Assembly (NCBI GenBank): GCA_016183615.1
Contig: JACPEG010000012.1
Coordinates: forward strand, 20,073 to 84,072
Direction of reading: 5' to 3'
Origin: Betaproteobacteria bacterium
GTDB taxonomy: Bacteria > Pseudomonadota > Gammaproteobacteria > Burkholderiales > UBA6910
Length of the DNA stretch: 64,000 nucleotides
Below the pieces are notes generated by a model that saw only the letters and a list, made by a program, of their open reading frames with translations, ran no database searches and had not been told where the DNA came from. Position 1 is the first letter of the stretch; each line of letters opens with the position of its first letter. Shown here one piece after another: positions 1 through 8,881 of this stretch. The position numbers and the translations under genes are program-made.

Positions 1-776
1 CGCTTGGTGACCACCCCGGCGCCGCACTGGATGGTGGGAACCGGCCGCTCGATGCCCGGAAGCTGCACCTGCTCCACCGCGCCCAGGCGATCCAGCTTCT
101 CGGTGTTGATGACCGCCGAGTGCCTGGTCAGCGGCACCGCGCCGCCGGTGTAGCCGGTGCCGCCGCCGCGCGGAATGAGGGTGAGCCCCAGCTCGATGCA
201 GGCGCGCACGATGGGGGCCACCTCCTCCTCGCTGTCCGGATTGACGACGACGAAGGGATATTCCACGCGCCAATCGGTGGCGTCGGTCACGTGCGAGAAA
301 CGCGCCATGCGGTCGAACTGGATGTTGTCGGCGCGGGTGACCCGCGCCAGCCGGCGCTTCACCTTGCGCCGCAGTGCAAGCGTTTCCTCGAAGCCGGCCT
401 CGAACGCGTTCACCGCTTCCCGCGCCCGGCCGAGCAGCCCCTCGACCTTCTCATTGCCGCCCCGGCGCTCCTCGATGGCGGAAAGCCGGTGCCTGAGAGA
501 ACCGATGAGCGCGTCGCGGCGCTTGCGATTTTCCAGCAGGTCGTCCTGCAGGTAGGGATTGCGCGAGACCACCCAGATGTCGCCGAGCACTTCGTAGAGC
601 ATGCGCGCCGAGCGGCCGGTCCGGCGCTCGGCCCGCAGCTCATTGATGATCTCCCAGGTGGGGGCGCCCAGCAGGCGGATGACCACTTCCCGGTCGGAGA
701 ACGAGGTGTAGTTGTAGGGGATTTCCCGCAGGCGCCCGCTGATGCCGGCTACGGGAGGAAGGGATTCGCATCGCAT
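1..776 (-). CDS. FAD-linked oxidase (DUF3683/GlcD type), C-terminal part outside window
   Basis: The reverse strand is open from the window edge to an ATG at 776. The protein starts [16 protein letters not shown], continues with a DUF3683-like N-terminal region ([14 protein letters not shown]), and reaches an FAD-binding PCMH fold with the glycine-rich [11 protein letters not shown] motif near residue 205. Large proteobacterial proteins of this type (about 1,200-1,300 residues) join an FAD/FMN lactate- or glycolate-oxidase-like half to a C-terminal Fe-S half; only about 258 residues are visible here. The substrate cannot be told from this part. A coding frame on the other strand is judged to be a shadow because the reverse frame gives family motifs. 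Confidence 0.85.
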   Translation of the reverse strand, partial: MRCESLPPVAGISGRLREIPYNYTSFSDREVVIRLLGAPTWEIINELRAERRTGRSARMLYEVLGDIWVVSRNPYLQDDLLENRKRRDALIGSLRHRLSAIEERRGGNEKVEGLLGRAREAVNAFEAGFEETLALRRKVKRRLARVTRADNIQFDRMARFSHVTDATDWRVEYPFVVVNPDSEEEVAPIVRACIELGLTLIPRGGGTGYTGGAVPLTRHSAVINTEKLDRLGAVEQVQLPGIERPVPTIQCGAGVVTK

Positions 777-824
777 TGCAAAAACGGAACTTGACGCAGC
801 GTTAGCCGCCAATGACAAAGAAGT

Positions 825-848
825 GCATTTTACCGCATGGTGAAATGC
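825..848. other. Imperfect palindrome in the 777-932 spacer
   Basis: GCATTTTACC and GGTGAAATGC form a 10-bp stem with one G-T mismatch around a 4-base loop. It lies downstream of the leftward yqaA-like gene and upstream of the leftward oxidase gene. It could end the first transcript or be an operator for the second. No strong T-tract follows. Nothing else was recognised in this 156-base spacer. Confidence 0.35.
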
Positions 849-932
849 CGCGCACCGAAAAATGTCCCTGAATTGCCTGGAAATCCGCGCGGCGTGCAGG
901 GATTTGACGGGGGCGCTGTCGCGCTGCGGGAA

Positions 933-1346
933 CTAGAGGAGGACGCGGGCGATGATCCAGTAGCGGGCGAACTTGCCCAGGGCCATGAACAGCGCCGACC
1001 CCCAGGGATTGATCCGCAGCCAGCCGGCGGCCACGCACAGGGCGTCCCCCACCACCGGCGCCCAGGCGAAAAGCAGGGCCGGGCTGCCGTAGCGGTGGAC
1101 CCACTCGAGTTCGCGGCGAGGCTGCGCCTTCGGGAATAATCGGCCGACCAGGTAGGAGGTCATACCGCCCAGGGTATTGCCCAGGGTGGCGACGCCCAGA
1201 GCCGGCCAGTAAAGCTGGGGGTGGAGCTTCAGCACCCCGAACAGCACCGCCTCCGATCCCCCCGGAAGCAGCGTGGCCGAGAGAAAGCTCGCGGCAAACA
1301 GTCCCCAGAGACTGAACTCCGGGCCGATCCAGTGGCTCCAATCCAT
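933..1346 (-). CDS. YqaA-like small membrane protein (DedA/SNARE-associated type)
   Basis: A 137-residue inner-membrane protein, close to the length of E. coli YqaA. Hydrophobic segments carry the family-like stretches GGSEAVLFGVL and GNTLGGMTSYLVGR, and a charged PRRELEWVHRYG segment lies between membrane helices. The family is related to DedA proteins; its role is not settled. The start is set at ATG 1346 (MDWSHWIGPE) because further upstream the frame only reads through a dispersed palindromic repeat. It is transcribed leftward toward the FAD-linked oxidase. Confidence 0.8.
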   Translation of the reverse strand: MDWSHWIGPEFSLWGLFAASFLSATLLPGGSEAVLFGVLKLHPQLYWPALGVATLGNTLGGMTSYLVGRLFPKAQPRRELEWVHRYGSPALLFAWAPVVGDALCVAAGWLRINPWGSALFMALGKFARYWIIARVLL

Positions 1347-1367
1347 CGCGTGGCCATCGTGAAAATG

Positions 1368-1442
1368 CAGGAAATGGGTGACAGCCCATTTCCTGCACGA
1401 ATCTCCCCTCTCCCCTTTGCGGGAGAGGCCGGGGGGCGGCGC
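1368..1442. repeat. Composite palindromic repeat (GGAAATGGG hairpin plus CTCCCCTCTCCC element)
   Basis: CAGGAAATGGG and CCCATTTCCTG form a perfect 11-bp stem around TGACAG at 1368-1395. It is followed by GCACGAATCTCCCCTCTCCC and a GGGAGAGGCCGGGGG arm. The same two-part element recurs at 37412-37490, and the second half recurs at about 13370, 33489 (inside leuS) and 38540. It occupies the spacer between the divergent yqaA-like and dienelactone hydrolase genes. Confidence 0.75.
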
Positions 1443-1605
1443 AGGGGTTTCGGTCGGCATGCCGACCGCCTGCGCCGCGGCTGCCCGATGCAGCGGGCAG
1501 CGCGCCCTGCAAGGGAGGGGCTGAGCATCGAACAGTTTCCCAGTGCCCGGCAATATTGTCTCACGGCCCGAACCCCTTCCCACCCACAACACCAAGGAGA
1601 CAGCC

Positions 1606-2484
1606 ATGAACGAGGTGATTCAACAAGAAATCGACAGCCTGTTGCCCCGCAACGAACTTACCCGCCGCGAATTCGTCGGCACCCTGCTGGCCAGCGGGTT
1701 TGCCCTGGCGGTGCAGCCGGTGTGCGCCCAGACCATGGTCACCACTGACAGCGGCGGGCTCGCGGCGGGGGAGATCCGGATTCCCACTTCCAGCGGCGAG
1801 ATTCCCGGCTACCGCGCCATGCCCGATAAGGGCGGGCCGTTCCCGGTGGTGCTGGTGGTGCAGGAAATCTTCGGGGTTCACGAGTACATCAAGGACGTGT
1901 GCCGGCGGCTGGCGAAACTGGGTTACTTGGCGATTGCGCCCGAACTCTATTTCCGCCAGGGCGACGTGTCCCAGCTCAAGGAAATCAGCGAAATCCTGTC
2001 GAAGGTGGTTTCCAAGGTGACCGATGTGCAACTCATGGGCGACCTGGATGCGGCGGTGGCCTGGGCCAAGGCCTCCGGCAAGGGCGATACGGCGCGCCTC
2101 GGGATCACGGGATTCTGCTGGGGCGGGCGCGTGGTGTGGATGTATGCGGCCCACAACCCGGGGCTCAAGGCGGCGGTGGCCTGGTACGGGCCGGTGGCCC
2201 GCAGCTACAACCCCGAAAGCAAGAACACCGCGCTCGATATCGCGGCCGAAGTGAAGGCCCCGGTGCTCGGACTTTATGGCGGCGCCGACCAGGGCATCCC
2301 GGTGGACACCCTGGAGAAAATGCGCGAGGCCCTGAAGGCCGCGGGCAAAACCTTCGACATCGTGGTCTATCCCGACACCCCCCACGCCTTCCACGCCGAT
2401 TACCGGCCGTCCTATCGCAAAGGACCCGCGGAAGACGGCTGGAAGCGGCTGCAGGAGTGGTTCAGGAAGCACGGGGTGGCGTAA
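1606..2484 (+). CDS. Dienelactone hydrolase family protein with Tat signal
   Basis: A 292-residue alpha/beta hydrolase of the carboxymethylenebutenolidase family. The triad is visible as Cys171 (GFCWGG), Asp228 (GGADQG) and His260 (PDTPHAFH). The N-terminus holds a twin-arginine segment (TRREFVG, residues 19-25) and a hydrophobic stretch ending in VCAQ, so export by Tat is likely. The start is ATG 1606, with AAGGAGA nearby; an earlier in-frame ATG at 1543 lacks such a site. The natural substrate is unknown, since many family members are general esterases. A strong terminator follows, so it is probably monocistronic. Confidence 0.88.
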   Translation: MNEVIQQEIDSLLPRNELTRREFVGTLLASGFALAVQPVCAQTMVTTDSGGLAAGEIRIPTSSGEIPGYRAMPDKGGPFPVVLVVQEIFGVHEYIKDVCRRLAKLGYLAIAPELYFRQGDVSQLKEISEILSKVVSKVTDVQLMGDLDAAVAWAKASGKGDTARLGITGFCWGGRVVWMYAAHNPGLKAAVAWYGPVARSYNPESKNTALDIAAEVKAPVLGLYGGADQGIPVDTLEKMREALKAAGKTFDIVVYPDTPHAFHADYRPSYRKGPAEDGWKRLQEWFRKHGVA

Positions 2485-2533
2485 ACGTTGGTCCACGCTC
2501 CCCGGCGCGCCCCGGCGTAATTTTTTCCGCAGC

Positions 2534-2559
2534 GCGCGGCTGAAAGCCGCGCTTTTTTT
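2534..2559 (+). terminator. Intrinsic terminator after the dienelactone hydrolase gene
   Basis: GCGCGGC - TGAAA - GCCGCGC followed by seven T. It lies 50 bases after the stop codon and separates this gene from nifA transcription. Confidence 0.85.
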
Positions 2560-2663
2560 CGACCGGTCGCGTCGCGGCGGGCAATTCTCCGTGCCCCTCT
2601 TTCCGGCAAATGAGCCCGGGCCGCAAGCGCGGGAGGCCGGCACGGTGCGGGCCTGTCGATTGC

Positions 2664-2679
2664 TGGCACGCCGCTTGCT
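2664..2679 (+). promoter_or_regulatory. Sigma-54 promoter of nifA
   Basis: TGGCACGCCGCTTGCT matches the -24/-12 consensus TGGCACG-N4-TTGCW exactly, with GG and GC ten bases apart. It is 72 bases upstream of the nifA ATG. No TGT-N10-ACA NifA site was found between 2485 and 2660, so another enhancer-binding protein (for example NtrC) or a distant site may drive it. Confidence 0.85.
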
Positions 2680-2750
2680 TCTGTCTTTGTTCAACAATGG
2701 GAGGGGGACGAGGAAACCGGACTTGAAGGAAACGACTACAGTGGAAAGCC

Positions 2751-2881
2751 ATGGCCTCGCTCGCTGAACGCTCCGCCGATCTCGAGATCATTACGATCTA
2801 CGAGATCAGCAAGATACTGACTTCGTCCCTGGATTTTCAGAAGGCGGTGCGGGGTGTGCTCAATGTCCTGCTGAGCGGGGG
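2751..2881 (+). pseudogene. nifA: nifA, 5' part of GAF domain, out of frame with the rest
   Basis: From ATG 2751 the frame encodes a typical NifA N-terminus (LEIITIYEISKILTSSLD, then a VLNVL motif ending near 2870). It then runs out of frame and stops at 2963 without further similarity. The next NifA-like residues ([10 protein letters not shown]) lie in another frame, beginning at about 2873. Family members usually have about eight residues between VLNVL and GMVSL; here only eight bases separate them. This suggests a deletion of about 16 bases. It is either a real frameshift or a sequence error. Confidence 0.75.
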
Positions 2882-4369
2882 ATGGTCAGTCTGGTGCAGG
2901 AGCCCGGCACCCTGCACCTTGTTTGTGCCACGGGCATCGCTTCCGGCAAAGCCTCGCGGGTGAAATACGAATTCGGGGAAGGCATCCTGGGCCGGATCGT
3001 GAAGAGCGACATGCCGATGGTCATTCCCGACGTTTCCAAGGAACCGCTCTTCCTCAACCGCACCGGACGCGATACGGCAGAGCTCCAGAAGCTGGCCTTC
3101 ATCGGCGTGCCCATTCGCGCCGAGGGTAGGACCCTGGGTGTGCTCAACGTGGACCGCAAAACGGGAGCGGCCCGGCCCGTCAGTTTCGACCGCGACCTGC
3201 GGATCCTCAGCCTGGTGGCGAACCTGATCGGCCAGACCTGGAAACTGCACCAGAGCGTGGCCGCCGAGCGCAAGATCCTGATCGAGGAGAAGCAGCGCCT
3301 GCAGAAACAGTTGCAGGGGGACTACGATATCGAGAACGTTGTCGGCAAGTCGCGGCGCATCAAGGACGTCTTCGCCGACGTGCACCAGGCGGCCCCGGGC
3401 AATGCCACGATTCTGCTGCGCGGAGAGTCCGGCACCGGCAAGGAGGCCATCGCCCATGCCATCCATTACCTGAGCCCGCGCGCCAAGGGCCCCTTCGTCA
3501 AGGTCAATTGCGCCTCGCTGCCGGAGACGCTGCTGGAATCGGAGCTGTTCGGCCACGAGAAGGGCGCCTTCACCGGTGCCACCGCGGAGCGGCGCGGCCG
3601 CTTCGAGATGGCGGACAAGGGAACGCTGTTCCTGGACGAAATCGGCGATATCTCCCCCGCGTTTCAGGCCAAGCTCCTGCGCGTCCTGCAAGAGCGGGAA
3701 TTCGAGCGCGTCGGCGGCACCAGGACCCTGCGCGCCGACTTCCGGCTGGTGGGAGCCACCAACCGTAACTTGGAAGAAATGGTGACCCGGGGGGAGTTCC
3801 GCGCCGACCTCTATTTCCGTCTCAACGTCGTCACCATCTTCCTGCCGGCCCTGCGGGAGCGCAAGGAGGACATCCCGCTATTGGTGGACTTCTTCATCGA
3901 GCGCTTCAACCGGGAAAACGGGCGCCGGCTGTCGGTCGCCCCCGATGCCCTGGGCATCCTCACCCACTGCAACTTTCCCGGCAACGTGCGGGAGCTGGAA
4001 AATTGCGTCGAGCGGGCCGCCACCATGTGCCGCGGCCCCGTCATCCGCGAAGCGGACCTGCGCTGCCAGCGCGGACAATGCTTTTCTGCCGTGCTGCTGG
4101 AGACCGTTTCGCGCGCGTCCTTTCCTGCCATCGCACCGCCTTCGTCGCGCACGCCGGCGGTTGCGGCTTCACGTTCGGCCACGCCGAATCGCGCACCGCA
4201 CGCCGGGGACGAGGCGCCCGACGGCTCCCTGTCCGAGCGCGAGCGCATGGTGGCGGCCATGGAAAAATGCGGCTGGGTCCAGGCCAAGGCCGCGCGCCTG
4301 CTCAAGCTGACCCCGCGCCAGATGGGCTACGCGCTCAGGAAATACAACATCGAAGTGAAGCGCCTCTGA
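2882..4369 (+). CDS. nifA: NifA, sigma-54 activator of nif genes (frame begins inside the GAF domain)
   Basis: A 495-residue frame from ATG 2882 holds the rest of the GAF domain, the AAA+ domain and a C-terminal Fis-type HTH ([19 protein letters not shown]). AAA+ motifs are Walker A GESGTGKE, the sigma-54 contact GAFTGA and Walker [11 protein letters not shown]. The end of the AAA+ domain and the linker show C-X11-C-X19-C-X4-C (HCNFPG...NC...CQRGQC), the hallmark of oxygen-sensitive NifA that works without NifL. The first about 45 residues of the GAF domain are in another frame upstream. If translated from 2882, the product would lack part of its sensor domain but keep the activator core. It probably controls nifB, nifH, draT and nifV through the TGT-N10-ACA sites. 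Confidence 0.9.
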   Translation: MVSLVQEPGTLHLVCATGIASGKASRVKYEFGEGILGRIVKSDMPMVIPDVSKEPLFLNRTGRDTAELQKLAFIGVPIRAEGRTLGVLNVDRKTGAARPVSFDRDLRILSLVANLIGQTWKLHQSVAAERKILIEEKQRLQKQLQGDYDIENVVGKSRRIKDVFADVHQAAPGNATILLRGESGTGKEAIAHAIHYLSPRAKGPFVKVNCASLPETLLESELFGHEKGAFTGATAERRGRFEMADKGTLFLDEIGDISPAFQAKLLRVLQEREFERVGGTRTLRADFRLVGATNRNLEEMVTRGEFRADLYFRLNVVTIFLPALRERKEDIPLLVDFFIERFNRENGRRLSVAPDALGILTHCNFPGNVRELENCVERAATMCRGPVIREADLRCQRGQCFSAVLLETVSRASFPAIAPPSSRTPAVAASRSATPNRAPHAGDEAPDGSLSERERMVAAMEKCGWVQAKAARLLKLTPRQMGYALRKYNIEVKRL

Positions 4370-4395
4370 TTTCCGGCCGATTCTCTTCCTGCGCC

Positions 4396-4452
4396 TGTCG
4401 CATATGCGACAACGCGCGTCCGCGGTGCGTTGGGTTTGTCGCGACCCCAACA
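4396..4452 (+). promoter_or_regulatory. Two NifA upstream activator sites before nifB
   Basis: TGT-N10-ACA occurs at 4396-4411 (TGTCGCATATGCGACA, fully palindromic) and again at 4437-4452 (TGTCGCGACCCCAACA). They lie about 112 and 71 bases before the -24 element of the nifB promoter, a normal distance for NifA activation by DNA looping. Confidence 0.88.
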
Positions 4453-4522
4453 TTGGCCAGCCTTTGCCTCCCGGCCGTCTAACTTAATCATTTCCCGACC
4501 TTTTTGATGGTTTTGGCGGTGC

Positions 4523-4538
4523 TGGCACGACCGTTGCA
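4523..4538 (+). promoter_or_regulatory. Sigma-54 promoter of the nifB operon
   Basis: TGGCACGACCGTTGCA is an exact -24/-12 element, 63 bases before the nifB start. Confidence 0.9.
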
Positions 4539-4600
4539 ATAGCGCTCCTGCAAGACCGGTGCAAGCGCTTCGAGGCTTGCGCCATTCGCGGGAGCGATTC

Positions 4601-6124
4601 ATGGTGGATCACAGTACGGAAGCACCGGGCAACGCCGGCGCCGCGCGTCGGCGGGTGTTCCAGATCGTCCCTCAGGGTGCGCCCAAGGGTAACGGTGGCG
4701 GCTGCGGCACCAAGGGAGGCGGCGGCAAGACGGGCTGCGCCGCCGCCGGCCCGGGTGACCTGCCGCCCGCGCTCTGGGAGCGCATCAAGGACCACCCCTG
4801 CTACAGCGAGGAGGCGCACCACCATTTCGCCCGCATGCACGTGGCGGTGGCCCCCGCCTGCAACATCCAGTGCAACTACTGCAACCGCAAATACGACTGC
4901 GCCAACGAGAGCCGTCCCGGAGTGGTGAGCGAGAAGCTCACGCCGGAGCAGGCGGCCCGCAAGGTGATCGCAGTTGCCGCCCGCATCCCGCAGCTCTCGG
5001 TGGTGGGGATTGCCGGGCCGGGGGACGCGCTGGCCAATGCCGCCAAAACCCTCCGCACTTTCGAGCTGATTCAGCAGGCCGCACCGGACATCAAGCTGTG
5101 CTTTTCCACCAATGGGCTCTCCCTTCCCGACCACGTGGACGCCATCAAGCGCTTCAACGTGGATCACGTCACGGTCACGGTAAATATGGTCGACCCCGAG
5201 GTGGGCGCCCGCATCTACCCGTGGATCTATTTCCGCAACCGGCGCTGGAGCGGCACAGAGGCGGCGCGGATTCTTTCCGAGCGCCAGCTGGAGGGCCTCA
5301 AAGAGCTGACCGCCGCGGGTGTGCTGGTGAAGGTCAATTCGGTGATGATCCCCGGCATTAACGACGAGCATCTCGTCGAGGTGAATCGCGCCGTGAAGGC
5401 GCGCGGGGCCTTCCTCCACAACATCATGCCCCTCATCTCCGATCCGGCCCACGGCACCCATTTCGGCCTCACCGGCCAGCTCGGCCCGACGCCGGCCGAG
5501 CTGAAGGCCTTGCAGGACCGCTGCGAAGGCGAAATACAGGTCATGCGCCACTGCCGCCAGTGCCGCGCCGATGCGGTGGGCCTGCTGGGGGAGGACCTCT
5601 CCGCCGATTTCACCCTCGCCAAGCTCGACGCCGAACCCGCATACAACCCCGGGGCGCGCCGCGCCTACCGCGAGTTCGTCGAAAAAGAGCGGGCCGACCA
5701 GCGCGCCGCCCGGGAGCAGGAACTGAAAAAAGTCGCCGGCGCCTGGCCGGGCCTCAAAATCCAGGTGGCGGTGGCCACCAAGGGCAGCGGGTGCATCAAC
5801 CAGCACTTCGGCCACGCCAGCGAGTTCCAGATCTACGAAGTGAGCGCCGCCGGCGCCCGCTTCGTCGGCCACCGCAAGATCGACCACTACTGCCTGGGCG
5901 GCTACGAGGATGACGAAGCCATGCCCTCGATCCTCGAGGCCCTCAACGGATGCGCGGCAGTGCTGGTGGCTAAGGTCGGCCACTGTCCGCGCCGCGAACT
6001 GGAGCAGGCCGGCATCGAAGCGGTGGAAGACTATGCCCACGAATACATCGGAGCCTCGGCGCTGCGCTATTTCGAGCGCTACCTGGCGCGCCTGAAACAG
6101 GGCGCGGCCGCCGGGGCTGCGTAG
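4601..6124 (+). CDS. nifB: NifB, FeMo-cofactor precursor (NifB-co) synthase
   Basis: A 507-residue radical SAM protein that joins Fe-S clusters and inserts carbide to form NifB-co, the core of the FeMo-cofactor. The SAM cluster motif is C87-NIQ-C91-NY-C94. A Cys/Gly-rich N-terminus precedes it, and residues from about 385 form a NifX-like domain ([15 protein letters not shown]). The start is ATG 4601, with GGGAG six to seven bases upstream; an in-frame ATG at 4559 lacks this. It heads nifB-fdxN-iscA-like-nifZ-nifT behind a sigma-54 promoter with two NifA sites. Confidence 0.96.
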   Translation: MVDHSTEAPGNAGAARRRVFQIVPQGAPKGNGGGCGTKGGGGKTGCAAAGPGDLPPALWERIKDHPCYSEEAHHHFARMHVAVAPACNIQCNYCNRKYDCANESRPGVVSEKLTPEQAARKVIAVAARIPQLSVVGIAGPGDALANAAKTLRTFELIQQAAPDIKLCFSTNGLSLPDHVDAIKRFNVDHVTVTVNMVDPEVGARIYPWIYFRNRRWSGTEAARILSERQLEGLKELTAAGVLVKVNSVMIPGINDEHLVEVNRAVKARGAFLHNIMPLISDPAHGTHFGLTGQLGPTPAELKALQDRCEGEIQVMRHCRQCRADAVGLLGEDLSADFTLAKLDAEPAYNPGARRAYREFVEKERADQRAAREQELKKVAGAWPGLKIQVAVATKGSGCINQHFGHASEFQIYEVSAAGARFVGHRKIDHYCLGGYEDDEAMPSILEALNGCAAVLVAKVGHCPRRELEQAGIEAVEDYAHEYIGASALRYFERYLARLKQGAAAGAA

Positions 6125-6157
6125 CCCCATTGACCCGTACCAAAACAGGAGACTTTC

Positions 6158-6379
6158 ATGGCCTACAAGATCATCGCCTCCCAATGCAGCGGCTGCTCGG
6201 CCTGCGAGCCGGAGTGCCCGAACAACGCCATCCGCGAAAAGGACGGCGTGTTTCTCATCAAGCCGGAGAAGTGCACCGAATGCGTCGGCTACTTCGACGA
6301 TCCTCAGTGCGTGGCGGTGTGCCCGGTGGAGAACACCTGCGTCATCGACAAGAGCGTGCCACGCTACGCCGCGGCCTGA
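6158..6379 (+). CDS. fdxN: 2[4Fe-4S] ferredoxin, FdxN type
   Basis: A 73-residue ferredoxin with two cysteine sets: [12 protein letters not shown] and [18 protein letters not shown]. The longer gap in the second set is typical of nif-linked FdxN ferredoxins. It may supply electrons to NifB or nitrogenase. AGGAGA precedes the ATG, and the gene lies 33 bases after nifB in the same operon. Confidence 0.92.
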   Translation: MAYKIIASQCSGCSACEPECPNNAIREKDGVFLIKPEKCTECVGYFDDPQCVAVCPVENTCVIDKSVPRYAAA

Positions 6380-6395
6380 GGCGAGGAGGCCCACT

Positions 6396-6782
6396 ATGTG
6401 CGTGACCCTTACCCCGGCCGCCGCCAAATTCATGGGGCGCATGATCCGCTTCGGTGGCGCCGGCGCCAACGCCGGCTTCCGCCTCAGCGTGAAGCCGGGC
6501 GGCTGCTCGGGCTTCGAATCCAGCTTCACCATCGAGGCGGCGGCCAAACCCGGCGACGCGGTCATCGAGCAGGAGGGCGTGAGGCTGTTTCTGCCCGAGG
6601 CGAGCTGCGCGCTGCTGCGGGGCTGCACCATCGACTTCCGCGATTCCCGCCTGGAGGGTGGCCTCTCCTTCCACCATCCGGCCGGCCCCCGGGCTTGCGG
6701 CTGCGGGGCGGGGCTAGGTGCCGCAGTCGCCGGCCCCGTTCCCGTCGCGGTGTTCTGTCCCGGCGCCTGCAGCAAGGCCTGA
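6396..6782 (+). CDS. HesB/IscA-like Fe-S carrier of the nifB operon
   Basis: A 128-residue A-type carrier. It shows the family start (VTLTPAAAKFM), the first cysteine in GGCSGFE and a C-terminal CGCG. Family members bind iron or an Fe-S cluster through three such cysteines. The C-terminus extends past the family core with two more cysteines (FCPGACSKA), as in some nif-linked versions. GAGGAGG precedes the ATG. It probably delivers clusters to nif proteins; no nifU or nifS is seen in the window. Confidence 0.85.
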   Translation: MCVTLTPAAAKFMGRMIRFGGAGANAGFRLSVKPGGCSGFESSFTIEAAAKPGDAVIEQEGVRLFLPEASCALLRGCTIDFRDSRLEGGLSFHHPAGPRACGCGAGLGAAVAGPVPVAVFCPGACSKA

Positions 6783-6789
6783 GATTCCC

Positions 6790-7068
6790 GTGAGCGCCCG
6801 CGACAGCGACATCGTGGAAATCCATGGCCCGCCGCGGTTCGGCTATGGCGACAAAGTGCGCGCCCGCAAGGTGGTGCGCAACGACGGCACTTTTCCCGGC
6901 CGGGAGATCGGGGAGGTCCTGGTCCGGAAAGGCGAGGTGGGCTACGTGGCGAGCATCGGCACCTTCCTGCAGCAGTTTTATATCTACGGCGTGGATTTCG
7001 TGGACCGCGGCTGCGTGGTCGGCATGAAGGCGCGCGAACTGGAATCGGCGGAGGCGGGACCGGCATGA
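6790..7068 (+). CDS. nifZ: NifZ, nitrogenase P-cluster maturation protein
   Basis: A 92-residue protein with the NifZ core (FGYGDKVRARKVVRNDGTFPG, then VLVRKGEVGYVASIGTFLQ). NifZ helps form the second P-cluster of the MoFe protein. The GTG at 6790 is preferred because an in-frame ATG at 6718 would overlap the previous gene by 65 bases and add a non-family tail. It overlaps nifT by four bases (ATGA), suggesting translational coupling. Confidence 0.9.
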   Translation: MSARDSDIVEIHGPPRFGYGDKVRARKVVRNDGTFPGREIGEVLVRKGEVGYVASIGTFLQQFYIYGVDFVDRGCVVGMKARELESAEAGPA

Positions 7069-7274
7069 AAGTGACCATACGCAAGGGGAAAACCGGGGAC
7101 TACTCGGTCTACGTCCCCAAGAAGGATCTGGAAACGGCGATCGTCGAAACCGAGCGCGCCGATCTCTGGGGCGGCACCGTGCTGCTGGCCAATGGCTGGC
7201 GGCTGGCGCTGCCTTCCATGCCCGCCGACACGCCGCTGCCGGTCACCGTGGATGCGCGACGGCTTGGGGACTGA
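7065..7274 (+). CDS. nifT: NifT/FixU
   Basis: A 69-residue protein of the NifT/FixU family (MKVTIRKGK...YVPKKDLE, then LANGWRLALP), normal in length. Its role is not known and it is often dispensable. It is the last gene of the nifB operon. The Fic gene comes next on the other strand. Confidence 0.9.
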   Translation: MKVTIRKGKTGDYSVYVPKKDLETAIVETERADLWGGTVLLANGWRLALPSMPADTPLPVTVDARRLGD

Positions 7275-7358
7275 CCGATGACCGCGCCCGCCCGGCATAA
7301 CGAGTGCCACGGTTTTGTTTATCCCAAATTCCTCACCACACAAAGGCGTTTTTCAGGT

Positions 7359-8708
7359 TTATCCAGCAAGATGCGCAATTCTCGCCTGCAACTCGTTTGG
7401 CGCCGTGAAGAGAAGCGCTCGGCCCGGGCGGTCCGCGACGAGCAGGCCGAGATCGGCTAGGCCAAGAAGATCGGCTCGCGCGGTCTGGTAGACGACGCCG
7501 TGCGCGCGCTGGTGTGCGTCGATGCGATAAGTCTCGCCCGGATGCTTCAGTGCATGAGTCAGCAGCGCGACCTGGCGATGATTGAGCTTGCCGCGCAGTG
7601 CAGGGGAACCCGCCAGCAGGCGCTCGGTGCTGCGCTGCTCCTTCGCCGTGCGGGCAAGGTATTCGTGAAGCGCCGCGATCGCCTTCCGGATGATGTCCAA
7701 CTGGTGCAGGACGAAGTAGGTGGTGTCGTTGCCGTCGGTTTCCGTGTGCAGGTAGGCACGTACGTATTGGGCCGGGGCGAGGCGCAGGAAGTGGGAGATG
7801 GAAAGGAATTCCATCAGCCAGTAACCGCTGCGGGCCAGGGCCCAGTAGAACAGTGCCCGCGCGGTGCGGCCGTTGCCGTCCACGAAGGGATGGTCGTAGC
7901 CGATCATGAAGTGCAACAGGATGGCGCGCAGCACGGGATGCACGAAGGGGGCAGCGTTCTCGTCGGCATTGGCGAAGGCGCACAGGCGCTCGAGTCTTGC
8001 GGGTAACTCGCCGAACGTTGGCGGCTGGTGCAGCACCTTGCCGTCTTGGTGGTCTACCACCTTCACGTCGTCAGTGCGGCGGAGCCGGCCAGCGTCGGCG
8101 GGATCGTCGAGGGTGCCTTCCGTCAGGATGCGGTGCAGTTCCAGGATACGATCGGGCCTGATCGGGTCCGCCTTCATGCGGCGGATGGCTTGCATTGCAG
8201 TGTAGTTATTGAAGATCATCCGCTCGCTGCGGTCGCGCGGCTTGCGGCCTTCCCGTAGCATGGCTTTGGCCACCTGGCGGGTAGTGGCGGCGCCTTCGAG
8301 CTGGCTGGAAGTGATGGCTTCCTCGACCAGCGAGTGAAGCAAATAGCGATCACGATGTTCCGGGGTGTTGAGTTCAGCGGGCGCGCGGATTTCGCCTGCT
8401 GCGTCGCGGTCGATGTGATGCAGATGGATCTGCACAGGCTCGGGCACCGCCAGCGAGAACGGATTGCCTGCCTTGTCCAACAAGGGTAGCCGGTGGGATT
8501 GGCCGACGCGGGCCATCTTGATGGCAATCCACCACTCTTCCAGCGACAACCCCTCCGGCGGCGTACGGTGGCGCAGTTGATCCCAATGAAGGTATTCGCC
8601 GTTTGCCAGCGGGGAGTGGGCTTCAATAAGCCGGATCAGCCGCTCGGGCGTAAGGGCTATGATGATGTCCCGCTCAGAAGGGGGAGACAGGGGAATCTTC
8701 ATGGCCAT
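7359..8708 (-). CDS. Fic family protein (AMP-transferase type) with C-terminal winged helix
   Basis: A 449-residue Fic protein. Its catalytic motif is HPFVDGNGRTAR at residues 273-284. An inhibitory SSQLEG motif lies at residues 134-139, ahead of the Fic core, so it is a self-inhibited (class II) type. The last about 80 residues look like a winged-helix DNA-binding domain, as in Fic proteins that may regulate their own genes. The gene is flanked upstream by an AT-rich segment with two copies of an operator-like repeat, one touching the start codon. It interrupts the nif/dra region and looks acquired; a link to nitrogenase control is not shown. Confidence 0.9.
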   Translation of the reverse strand: MAMKIPLSPPSERDIIIALTPERLIRLIEAHSPLANGEYLHWDQLRHRTPPEGLSLEEWWIAIKMARVGQSHRLPLLDKAGNPFSLAVPEPVQIHLHHIDRDAAGEIRAPAELNTPEHRDRYLLHSLVEEAITSSQLEGAATTRQVAKAMLREGRKPRDRSERMIFNNYTAMQAIRRMKADPIRPDRILELHRILTEGTLDDPADAGRLRRTDDVKVVDHQDGKVLHQPPTFGELPARLERLCAFANADENAAPFVHPVLRAILLHFMIGYDHPFVDGNGRTARALFYWALARSGYWLMEFLSISHFLRLAPAQYVRAYLHTETDGNDTTYFVLHQLDIIRKAIAALHEYLARTAKEQRSTERLLAGSPALRGKLNHRQVALLTHALKHPGETYRIDAHQRAHGVVYQTARADLLGLADLGLLVADRPGRALLFTAPNELQARIAHLAG

Positions 8709-8806
8709 CTACTAATTTGTAACCATTCTAGTAGGTTGTTAGTAGATTAGATCGGGAACGAGATTTTGTCTACTAATTTATAATCGCATTAGTATATTGT
8801 TAGTAG
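8708..8806. promoter_or_regulatory. AT-rich promoter region with a duplicated CTACTAA...TTAGTAG operator
   Basis: Two related units start at 8708 and 8769, 61 bases apart. Each begins TCTACTAATTT and ends TTGTTAGTAG, so each is itself an inverted repeat (CTACTAA / TTAGTAG). The first overlaps the Fic start codon. The surroundings down to about 8880 are strikingly AT-rich for this genome. Autoregulation by the Fic protein winged helix is an inference. Confidence 0.65.
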
Positions 8807-8881
8807 TTTTATAAGTTTTTAATTAAAAAACAAAAAATATCATTGCGCGCTGATTCAACCTCTGTTTAGACATACCACTGG

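Noticed and set aside
2485-2750. A NifA site controlling nifA itself (TGTCTTTGTTCAACA at 2681)
   Set aside because: The spacing is N9 rather than N10 and it lies downstream of the -12 box.
4370-4400. A nifL-like or ferredoxin gene near nifA
   Set aside because: The spacer holds only control sites; no such frame exists on either strand.
7278-7460. A 60-residue frame after nifT
   Set aside because: No family features; it runs into the 3' end of the Fic gene on the other strand.
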